Source: Acidobacteriaceae bacterium KBS 89 (lineage in GTDB: Bacteria > Acidobacteriota > Terriglobia > Terriglobales > Acidobacteriaceae). From it: a DNA stretch of 64,000 nt. The notes beneath the pieces are model-generated. The model did no database searches, was not told where the DNA came from, and saw only the letters and a list, made by a program, of their open reading frames with translations. Positions 8,762 through 16,472 of the stretch are shown in pieces. Position numbers and translations under genes: made by a program. Positions within the stretch are counted from its first letter, which is position 1. The number at the start of each line of letters is the position of its first letter. Where the stretch lies: positions 310,001 through 374,000 of the forward strand of contig KB906754.1 in the NCBI GenBank assembly GCA_000381605.1. Direction: 5' to 3'.

Positions 8762-10063
8762 CTAGAAAAGCCGTAACCATTGCTGCACCTCGTCAGAAGT
8801 CATAGTTTCCTTCTGCAGTCCCTCGCGAATGAGCGTGTTCCGTTGTAAATCGAGCGCCGTCAGCCCCGGATGAGCGTTGTACCAAACCTCCGTGGCTAGC
8901 TCGTGCCGGCGAATGTAGTACTTGAACTTCTGCTCATCTTTCGCGCCGTCCAGAATGAGCCAGTTCGTCGTCGGATAGCCAATTCCGTTACTGAACACGA
9001 GGTTCAGGCCAAAGGCCACCTTGTTGATGAAGTCATCCATGTAACTATCGAGACTGCCGTCATAATTGCTGGCGAAGAATAGCCGCCGCTTGTTATCGAG
9101 GAACACCCAGCGTGCGAAATGAATTGTGTTCACCCGTGCCAAACGCCCCCGATTGTAGATATGCAACGTCGTGTAGTTGATGGCCCACAGAAAAAAGACC
9201 AGAGTCCAGCGACGAAACAGTCCAGGCTTAATCGTTCCAAAGGCGCTGAACTGGTTTGTGACGTCATGGTCCTCCAGAACGGCAAGCCGATCCGCATGTC
9301 CAGGCTCCACACACGGCGCGATCTCCGGGTCGGACCGCTCGCGTCGTCGAAGTTGAAACGCAAAGAACGGCGCGTAAAGCAGCAGAAACGGCGAAGCGAG
9401 AAGAAGCACGATCGGCACGCCGACAAGATGCAGAAGGTTGCGTACCTGCCAAACAAGCGGAGTAGGTTCGGGAGGCGTCAGCGTTAGGCGACCCGCTTTC
9501 AACTCCCCCGCAACGAATCGCTTAAGCGCATCGTGCACCTGGGTTGATTGCATGGAAGCAAGCGTCGCTTGATTTGTTTGTACGTAGCTTTGCAGACCAT
9601 CGTACAAAGACGCTTCTTCACGAACCTGCCGCGTCGTCCGCCCAATCCAGTTCACATAAATCGTGTCCGGGGTGCGATTTCTTGCCTTCATCCAGGCAAG
9701 CAGATCCGAGTTGGGGTGGAAATCCTCGCAACACGAAAACATTTGTCTCAGCCCGCTACCCGAAGCTTTCACAACGTCAGACATGAAGCCGTCGTAGTCC
9801 CCATCGAAGTCACCCAAAAACGCTAGGTAAAGCGGATAGGTCTCCGGCTGGAGACCATAGACCTTGATATCGTTTCGCGTCAGGTCATCGAGGATCACAA
9901 TTCGCGCGAAGTGCAGCCGGTCGAATCGCTCGAACGGGATCAGAGCATTTCCAGGGTCGACAACTCCCGGAGAACGATTCATGTCGGCAAGGACCTTCCG
10001 CAGATCCGCCAGCCGCTGCGCGGCGATAGGTGCAACGACCATGAAGCTGGATTGCGGAGTCAT
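8762..10063 (-). CDS. DyP-associated membrane protein with an internal duplication (unknown function)
   Basis: The 433-residue protein has two related modules. The first (about residues 35-125) contains LHFARIVILDD, then YLAFLGDFDGDYDGFMSDV and GLRQMFSCCEDF. The second (about 320-390) contains IHFARWVFLDN, FFASNYDGSLDSYMDDF and GLNLVFSNGIGYP. Shared positions are HFAR, hydrophobic-LD, a DG pair, an M-D pair and GL...FS. A hydrophobic hairpin (about 210-240) and another hydrophobic stretch before the second module suggest membrane attachment. The ATG at 10063 is two bases after the previous stop. It is co-transcribed with the DyP peroxidase. I do not recognise a named family; the modules could be ferredoxin-like alpha/beta folds. 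Confidence 0.75.
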   Translation of the reverse strand: MTPQSSFMVVAPIAAQRLADLRKVLADMNRSPGVVDPGNALIPFERFDRLHFARIVILDDLTRNDIKVYGLQPETYPLYLAFLGDFDGDYDGFMSDVVKASGSGLRQMFSCCEDFHPNSDLLAWMKARNRTPDTIYVNWIGRTTRQVREEASLYDGLQSYVQTNQATLASMQSTQVHDALKRFVAGELKAGRLTLTPPEPTPLVWQVRNLLHLVGVPIVLLLASPFLLLYAPFFAFQLRRRERSDPEIAPCVEPGHADRLAVLEDHDVTNQFSAFGTIKPGLFRRWTLVFFLWAINYTTLHIYNRGRLARVNTIHFARWVFLDNKRRLFFASNYDGSLDSYMDDFINKVAFGLNLVFSNGIGYPTTNWLILDGAKDEQKFKYYIRRHELATEVWYNAHPGLTALDLQRNTLIREGLQKETMTSDEVQQWLRLF

Positions 10064-10065
10064 AA

Positions 10066-10497
10066 TCAGAACTGAAGGGCAAAGTCGATTAGCCGTTTCT
10101 TGTCCCAATAAACCTTGCCCAGATACATTCCGGGGCCGATCTGACGAATCTCGTCGCGAATCCACTGCGCGACCAGCGAGGTCTCAGAGTAGTCGAGTAC
10201 GATGCATTCTTTGCCATCGAACCAGCTGTTGCCTTTGTAGATAGTGGCGACAATCGCGTTCAATCCGAAAGCAAGGATCCTGTTCCGCAGAACTCCCCTC
10301 GCCGCGTCGAAGTTTTTTCCCTGCCAGCCAAAATGGCTGATCAGCGTCGCGATCTCCTGCGTATATTTGGTTCCTGGCGCGACAATAGCCGTTCCGACCG
10401 CTTCTCCATTGGGAATTTCTCCCGTTGCACTATCGGTGAACAGCTTGTCGAGTTCGGCCTGAGACATCGCTAAGAGTTGTGGAATGTCATACGCCAT
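10066..10497 (-). CDS. Small conserved protein in the DyP operon (unknown function)
   Basis: The 143-residue protein starts at an ATG with an excellent AGGAGGAG site eight bases upstream. The frame extends further upstream, but that part overlaps the GMC gene antisense to nothing useful and lacks a ribosome-binding site. There is no signal peptide and no clear transmembrane helix. Recognisable stretches are YDIPQLLAMSQAELDKLF near the N-terminus, NAIVATIYKGNSWFDGKECI in the middle, and IRQIGPGMYLGKVYWDKKRL near the end. This resembles small proteins that accompany oxidative gene clusters and keep a GMYLGKV motif. A lipocalin- or START-like binding role is possible but unproven. Confidence 0.75.
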   Translation of the reverse strand: MAYDIPQLLAMSQAELDKLFTDSATGEIPNGEAVGTAIVAPGTKYTQEIATLISHFGWQGKNFDAARGVLRNRILAFGLNAIVATIYKGNSWFDGKECIVLDYSETSLVAQWIRDEIRQIGPGMYLGKVYWDKKRLIDFALQF

Positions 10498-10613
10498 TTG
10501 CTCTCCTCCTTGGGGACGAAGGGAAACTTTAAATTTGGCAGAGTTCACCGGCCGATTGCGACTTACATAGTGGCCCACTATCGCCGGATTCGCGAAGGTT
10601 GTCAAATGGACAA

Positions 10614-12524
10614 TCACTTCCGCGAAGCAGAAGTCGAGGCTTCTTCCAGAATTACATCGGCCGCCTTCTCGCCGATCATATACACCGCACTCACGATGAA
10701 AAATCCCGGAATGCGAGGGAACACGGATGCATCCACAACGCGCAATCCACTTATCCCATAGACGCGAAACTTGCTGTCGAGCACTCCATTTTGCTCCCTC
10801 GGACCGATAGCGCAACTGCACGACGCATGGTGTCCCCAGGCGTTATCGCGAACGTACTTTCGCAAATCTTCATCCGACTCAAGCGCGGCGCCCGGCAACT
10901 CTTCCTCAGCGATCACACCATCTTCCCTCAACTTCGCCGTAATTCGACGAACAAATCTAATGCCGTCCACAACGGAATCGAGGTCCTCACCACCGTCCTG
11001 AGTGCCCTCCTGAAAATAGCGGAAGTTGATCCGGGGCGTATCGCGAGGATCTTTCGAGCGAAGCGTGATCTCACCCTCACGGTTGTTCGTATGTGCCTTC
11101 AGCACCGCCCACGTAAGGTAATTCAGGCTTTTAGCAAACAGCTCCGAATAAGTCGGAAAGTATCCTTCAAAGCGGCCGAGCACGGCCAGGCAAAATAAGT
11201 CAGGGAGCGGCCGGTCATCGGCCGAGCGCTTGAAAAGTGACAGGACCGAACCATTCGTGATGTAAGGGCCATTGCGCCTTTCGCTCCAGCATTTGTATTG
11301 CGGATCGGTGCTATCGAATTTCGCGCCCTCAAACACCTCCCACTCCTTGAACTTCATTCGATTCACGACGCCTATCTCGTAGCGATCTTGTAAATTCTTT
11401 CCCACTCCCGGCAGGTCGACCCGGACCTCAATGGCATGTTTGCGCAACTCTTCGGCAGGACCAATCCCCGAAAGCATCAACAACTGTGGACTATTGAACG
11501 CTCCGCCAGCGAGAATTACCTCGCGCGTAGCATACGCCTGTCGAAGCTCTGCAGGGCCCCCGCGCGGTCGAGCGTGAGCGCGATAGAGTCTCTCGCCCTT
11601 CTGATACTCAACCCCAATTGCCCGCTGATTATCGTCAAGAATAACGCGTGTCGCCAACGCATTCATCTCGATCGTCATTCGGTCCGGAAACCTCTTCGCT
11701 ACATCCAGCACGCGCTCTCGTGTTCCCCTTCGGGCGTGATTGCGCGTCGTCAGCGGCATGTACCGCAGCCCGATCGAATTCTCCTTCACTGTCCTGCAGT
11801 CATTCGGGTCGAGCAGGCTTTGCAGAAACCACCTGGTGCGATCCACCACATGACCGATGTCTTGAATTGCACTCTCAATAGAGGCAATAAGCACCTTTCG
11901 CAGGTCCCGTTCGCCCAACACAGTGTCTGGAAACGCCTTCTCTGTTTGCAGCCAACCATTCCATCCATGGCGCGACGGGTTGATGCCGAGTTTAGCGAGC
12001 AACCGATACAGTGGGCGATGATGACAGTTCTCCAGCCGCTCAAAGTAGCCTCGCATCTTCTGCGACTTCCATGACGGATCGCCGGTGAGCGCAGAAATTC
12101 CGTCCCAGTCCGCATCATTTGGGTAGACGAAGATCATCGCGTTATGAGCGGTGCATCCACCAAGGGTGCCGGCCCGAGGATAGAGAACGCCATCGACGCG
12201 CTCTCCGTCCCAGACCTCGCGATACTTTGGATCGAGTCTCTGTGCCGCATCGTCGCCGTAATGACGGACGAAGAAATCCCACTTCATCGCTTCATTTTCG
12301 GAGGCAAACGCGTGAAAGCACGGCACGTCGTAGTCATTGGGAAGGCGGTTCGTCTCCACGCTCACTGGGTCGCCGCCCGACAGCTCTCGGGGATCGCCAC
12401 CAGCCTCCAGAAGCAACACCGTGTGGCCGGCCTCCGCCAGACGCGCAGCAACGGTTCCTCCGCCTGCACCGGAGCCGACCACGATATACTCCCATTCCCG
12501 TCGGTCTTCGCTCTCTTGGCTCAT
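10614..12524 (-). CDS. GMC-family FAD-dependent oxidoreductase
   Basis: This 636-residue flavoprotein of the glucose-methanol-choline family oxidises an alcohol-type substrate. It passes electrons either to O2, making H2O2, or to a cytochrome acceptor. The N-terminal dinucleotide fold reads VVGSGAGGG (residues 15-23) and ends at an LLLEAGG turn. The GMC signature AFNSPQLLMLSGIGP is present near residue 345. The active-site region has WGHHASCSC, with paired His, near residue 575. The second catalytic position normally read in an NP motif lies here in an atypical RIPGFFIVSA stretch. It is the first gene of the operon that ends with DyP and is divergent from the catalase-like gene. An H2O2-producing oxidase feeding the peroxidase is an attractive inference. 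Confidence 0.92.
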   Translation of the reverse strand: MSQESEDRREWEYIVVGSGAGGGTVAARLAEAGHTVLLLEAGGDPRELSGGDPVSVETNRLPNDYDVPCFHAFASENEAMKWDFFVRHYGDDAAQRLDPKYREVWDGERVDGVLYPRAGTLGGCTAHNAMIFVYPNDADWDGISALTGDPSWKSQKMRGYFERLENCHHRPLYRLLAKLGINPSRHGWNGWLQTEKAFPDTVLGERDLRKVLIASIESAIQDIGHVVDRTRWFLQSLLDPNDCRTVKENSIGLRYMPLTTRNHARRGTRERVLDVAKRFPDRMTIEMNALATRVILDDNQRAIGVEYQKGERLYRAHARPRGGPAELRQAYATREVILAGGAFNSPQLLMLSGIGPAEELRKHAIEVRVDLPGVGKNLQDRYEIGVVNRMKFKEWEVFEGAKFDSTDPQYKCWSERRNGPYITNGSVLSLFKRSADDRPLPDLFCLAVLGRFEGYFPTYSELFAKSLNYLTWAVLKAHTNNREGEITLRSKDPRDTPRINFRYFQEGTQDGGEDLDSVVDGIRFVRRITAKLREDGVIAEEELPGAALESDEDLRKYVRDNAWGHHASCSCAIGPREQNGVLDSKFRVYGISGLRVVDASVFPRIPGFFIVSAVYMIGEKAADVILEEASTSASRK

Positions 12525-12665
12525 ATCTCCTCAGTGGGAAAATCTAGCACGGCCCGACGCTCACCAGACAAGGGGCTTGTCATCACCCCGAAAAAGCATC
12601 GCCTATAGTTTGCACCTGCCTGTAAAATTCTGCATGACCGCGCGCTGATTGACCGGAGCAAATCA
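12525..12665. promoter_or_regulatory. Divergent control region of the GMC-DyP operon and the catalase-cytochrome operon
   Basis: These 141 bases are the only space between the two divergent units and must hold both promoters. No perfect sigma-70 boxes stand out. A GATTGACCGGAG stretch lies immediately before the plus-strand start and probably serves as its ribosome-binding site. The sharing of this short region suggests coordinated control. Confidence 0.5.
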
Positions 12666-13841
12666 ATGCCACTTGGACCCCGCATCAACGACGCACTTCT
12701 CGGCCTGGTGGCGCTCGAACATCGCGTTGATCCCTATTTTCGCGACGCGTTCAATGCTCTATTTCAGCGACCACTCGTCGACATCACGCAGTTTTTTCTT
12801 CGCCACACTCATGTCAACCCTGAAACCCGGCTCTGCGAGGAGATTCCCTCCGCAGGAGAAGCCGAACTGGCGGCAGGCATCACGCAGCAAATGGAAAACT
12901 TTACCAAGCGAGAGTATCAGGGACGCACAGCAGAACGCGCAGGCAACACCAAGACCTACGGCGTTGTGCGTGGCAAGTTTCAGGTTCGCTCCGATGTCCC
13001 TGCACACCTGCGCAAAGGAATTTTCGCGGAACCGAACCGCTATCCCGTGTGGATCCGCCTCAGTGGCCCCGGACCGCTCTCACCGCCCGATGTCGCTGAC
13101 GCTGGCATACTCAGCATCGGCATCAAGCTGATGGGAGTCGACGGACAGAAATTGCTCGACGACGAGAAAGAGACGCAGGACTTTCTCGGTATTAGCTCTC
13201 CTACGTTTACCACTCCCAACGTAACGGAGAACTTGAAATTACAGAAACAGATCTATGCTCGAACGCCGGTCTTCTACTTCCTCAATCCATTTAATTCTCA
13301 CCTTCTCGACATGGCCATGCAGGGACTCTACGCCCGCATGAACACAAGTCCACTCGAGGTCCAGTATTGGAGTTGCGTCCCATATCTCTGCGGAGAAGGT
13401 CTGGCGGTTAAGTACTCCGTCCGGCCAACTTCGAATCATAAAACAAAGATCCCCTCGTCTCCTCCGGCGAACTGGCTAAGACAATCCATGGCGATGTCGC
13501 TTGCTGAAAGGCAGGTCGAACTGGACTTCCTGCTCCAGACGCAAACCGATCCGCGGAGAATGCCGATTGAAGATGCTTCCATCGAATGGCCAGAGAGATT
13601 GTCTCCCTTCATACCTGTCGCTCGGATTACGATCCCACGGCAACGCTTCGATTCACCGGAGCAACTTGCCTTCGCCGGCGAACTCTCCTACAACCCCTGG
13701 CACGCCGTCGCGGAACATCGTCCTCTGGGAAATCAGAATCGCGCTCGAAAACTCATCTACTCCCATCTCTCGCAGCTTCGACAAAGCATGAACCATCAAC
13801 CACACATCGAACCCACCGGCAAAGAAGTTTTTCCCGAATAA
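12666..13841 (+). CDS. Catalase-superfamily heme protein (non-canonical)
   Basis: The 391-residue protein has the order of motifs seen in small catalase-family proteins: KTYGVVRGKFQV (about residue 97), LRKGIFAEPNRYPVWIRLSG (about 116-135), then GIKLMGV and a DFLG element. In classical catalases the first motif carries the distal histidine; here the equivalent place reads Y or T, so catalase activity is doubtful. The C-terminal FDSPEQLAFAGELSYNPWHA and EHRPLGNQNRARKLIY match the NPWH and PLGxxNRxR pattern of this family. That fold also includes allene oxide synthase-like enzymes. There is no signal peptide. It is the first gene of the plus-strand half of the redox island, 132 bases before the first cytochrome. 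Confidence 0.82.
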   Translation: MPLGPRINDALLGLVALEHRVDPYFRDAFNALFQRPLVDITQFFLRHTHVNPETRLCEEIPSAGEAELAAGITQQMENFTKREYQGRTAERAGNTKTYGVVRGKFQVRSDVPAHLRKGIFAEPNRYPVWIRLSGPGPLSPPDVADAGILSIGIKLMGVDGQKLLDDEKETQDFLGISSPTFTTPNVTENLKLQKQIYARTPVFYFLNPFNSHLLDMAMQGLYARMNTSPLEVQYWSCVPYLCGEGLAVKYSVRPTSNHKTKIPSSPPANWLRQSMAMSLAERQVELDFLLQTQTDPRRMPIEDASIEWPERLSPFIPVARITIPRQRFDSPEQLAFAGELSYNPWHAVAEHRPLGNQNRARKLIYSHLSQLRQSMNHQPHIEPTGKEVFPE

Positions 13842-13973
13842 TTTTTTCTTCACGGCTTTCAAAGTGCGGACCGCTTGTTGTATCGTCCCGCTAGGCAGCA
13901 TTCGCAACGAACGTCGGCTGCAGGGTCCCGCAAATGAGCAAGCAGGGATCAAGGCCCCCTGTAAGGAGCGTCT

Positions 13974-16418
13974 ATGACTCGATTCACCCCGAAGTGTGGG
14001 TCAGTGCTGGCAGTTTTTCTTTTGCTTTCGTTGACCGGCTGCCCCAAGAGCCAGCAGTCCGGCCAGGTATTGGACGAAGCCCGCAGAGTCGGACGGACTC
14101 CAGCATCATTCCCCGCCGCAGACGAAGACTACTTCCACGACATGGACGGCGGCATCGCCTTGACCGCCGATGAGATCAAGGGCCGGAACACTTGGCTGGT
14201 GTGGACTGGCGGAGACGATCGCCTTTGGGATGTGCTTGCAACCGCCAGCGTCGGCAATCTCGACTTTCTCAAGACCCTCTCGTCCTACCCAGGCCTCAAA
14301 GCCAGCCGCGACAATCGCTGGAACTACCTCGGCCTCGTCAACGAGCCTTGTTTCGACAAGGCCACCGGACCAGACTCAGAACGTTACGGGCTGTGGCTCG
14401 ACAAACGTCGCGCAGACTGCCCCGCAGACCCCTTCGCGAACGACTCCAAATATCCGGGTGTCGTCGTCGGTGCTCGCGGCAAGAATATTCCCGCAGGATC
14501 GTTCTACGGCTACGCCACCGGCATTGTGGGTCTACGCCTCTTTCCCAATCCGGACTTTGACGAAGCCGCCGCGAAGCGTTGGGACCCAAAACGTTTTTAC
14601 GACGATCCGAGTTACTACAACGACAAAAAGCTAATCAGACCCTACCGCGTCGGAATGTCTTGCGCCTTCTGCCACGTCGGGCCGAACCCAGTGAAGCCTC
14701 CCGCCGATCCTGAAAATCCGAAGTGGGAGAATCTCAGCTCGAACGTCGGCGCCCAGTATTTTTGGATCGATCGCATCTTCGCTTGGGACTCGGATATGAG
14801 CAGCTTTGTCGTGCAGCTCTTCCACACATCCAGACCCGGCACGCTCGATACCTCTCTTGTATCTTCCGATAACATCAACAATCCGCGCTCAATGAACGCA
14901 GTCTACGGATTGATGCCCCGCCTGCAGCAAGCGAAACGCTGGGGCAAGGAAACCCTCGCCGGCGGAAATCTGAACAACAAGCAGTTCAATGACTACGTTC
15001 ACTCTGGAGATCTCACCCAGTTCTACCAGGCGCCAGACACAGTCTGGGCACCACGAGTCCTCAAAGACGGCTCAGACTCTGTTGGAGCGCTCGGCGCGCT
15101 CAACCGTGTCTATTTGAATATCGGACTCTTCAGCGAAGAATGGCTCCTTCACTTCCGCCCCCTCGTTGGCGGAGAACACATCACGCCAATCGAGATATCC
15201 GTCGCGAACAAAAACTCCGCATACTGGGAGGCCACCGAGCAGCAGACCCCGGACATGGCGCTCTTCTTCCTGAAGAGCACTGAACCTCACCTGTTGAAGG
15301 ACGCACCCGGCGGCTCCGCATATCTCACCAAGGACCAAGCGAAGCTGCAGCGCGGCGAAACCGTCTTCGCCGAAAGATGCGCACGCTGCCATTCCAGCAA
15401 GATCCCGGAGCCCGCACCCGGAGTCGATCCCGGCGGCTGCTCCGGAAAAGATTACATGACATGCTGGAACAAATATTGGGCCTGGACCAAGACGGACGAA
15501 TTTAAATCCGCCATGCGTCAGATGGTCCATCAGAAGGACTTCCTGAAAGGCAACTACCTCTCCACGGAGCTGCGCATTCCAGTTACGTTGCTGCAGACGA
15601 ACGCATGCAGTCCGCTCGCGACCAATGCAATCGGCGGAAACATCTGGGACAACTTCTCTTCGCAGACCTACAAAGACCTCCCGTCTGTCGGATCGATCAC
15701 TGTCTATGATCCCGTGACCGGCGCGCCTAGCAGCTATCAAATGCCGGCGGGTGGCAGAGGCTACACTCGCCCCGCCTCCCTCATCAGCGTGTGGTCGACC
15801 GCACCCTTCCTGCAAAACAATAGCATCGGAAAGTTCAACCCGAGCCCCTCGGTTGACGCGCGCATGCAGTCGTTTCAGGATTCCATCGAAAAGATGCTCT
15901 GGCCGGAGAAACGTGAGAAAGATTCCGTGCTCGGCGACAAAATACCGGGCGTCATCGATAGAACGACCACTCGCAGCTATCTCCGCATACCCGCCGGATA
16001 CCTGCCCGACTATCTCAAACCTCTCCTGAGTACCGGTCCGCGCCTCCTGCCAACAGTCTTTGGCGAAGGAGGAATCGAAATTGGCCCTATCCCCGCCGGG
16101 ACTCCGGTAGACCTACTGGCAAACTTTGACATCCTGGGTGAACCCGCAAACACCGGGGAACAGATCCACAGACAAGCGCAGATTTTGGCCGTCCTGTTGA
16201 AACTCAAACATGACCTCGAGGGGTTGCCAAAGGACGCCACCGACGACGACGCAAAAAAAGCCTTCGCAAACGCAGTCGCTCCCCTGCTCGCCCTAAATAA
16301 GTGCCCCGACTTCGTGGTCAATCGCGGCCACTATTTCGGCACAAGCTATTTCGCAGAGGAACCTGGCCTCAGCGACGACGACAAGCGTGCACTGATTGAG
16401 TACCTGAAGACCTTTTGA
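13974..16418 (+). CDS. Diheme c-type cytochrome lipoprotein, RoxA/CCP-like
   Basis: The 814-residue exported lipoprotein has a signal ending in LTGC (Cys near residue 23). Two heme c attachment motifs are visible, CAFCH at 230-234 and CARCH at 469-473. Two large domains each with one heme is the architecture of bacterial diheme cytochrome c peroxidases and of the rubber oxygenases RoxA/RoxB; the length and wide motif spacing fit the latter better. A Cys-containing insert (GGCSGKDYMTCWNK) follows the second heme motif and is absent from the neighbouring paralogue. It should face the periplasm. Substrate unknown: candidates are hydrocarbon or polyisoprenoid cleavage, or peroxide reduction. Confidence 0.85.
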   Translation: MTRFTPKCGSVLAVFLLLSLTGCPKSQQSGQVLDEARRVGRTPASFPAADEDYFHDMDGGIALTADEIKGRNTWLVWTGGDDRLWDVLATASVGNLDFLKTLSSYPGLKASRDNRWNYLGLVNEPCFDKATGPDSERYGLWLDKRRADCPADPFANDSKYPGVVVGARGKNIPAGSFYGYATGIVGLRLFPNPDFDEAAAKRWDPKRFYDDPSYYNDKKLIRPYRVGMSCAFCHVGPNPVKPPADPENPKWENLSSNVGAQYFWIDRIFAWDSDMSSFVVQLFHTSRPGTLDTSLVSSDNINNPRSMNAVYGLMPRLQQAKRWGKETLAGGNLNNKQFNDYVHSGDLTQFYQAPDTVWAPRVLKDGSDSVGALGALNRVYLNIGLFSEEWLLHFRPLVGGEHITPIEISVANKNSAYWEATEQQTPDMALFFLKSTEPHLLKDAPGGSAYLTKDQAKLQRGETVFAERCARCHSSKIPEPAPGVDPGGCSGKDYMTCWNKYWAWTKTDEFKSAMRQMVHQKDFLKGNYLSTELRIPVTLLQTNACSPLATNAIGGNIWDNFSSQTYKDLPSVGSITVYDPVTGAPSSYQMPAGGRGYTRPASLISVWSTAPFLQNNSIGKFNPSPSVDARMQSFQDSIEKMLWPEKREKDSVLGDKIPGVIDRTTTRSYLRIPAGYLPDYLKPLLSTGPRLLPTVFGEGGIEIGPIPAGTPVDLLANFDILGEPANTGEQIHRQAQILAVLLKLKHDLEGLPKDATDDDAKKAFANAVAPLLALNKCPDFVVNRGHYFGTSYFAEEPGLSDDDKRALIEYLKTF

Positions 16419-16472
16419 GCAATAGCTAAAGCACACGCCAGAATGCTGGTTAGGTGGCTCCAGGGGAGCGCT

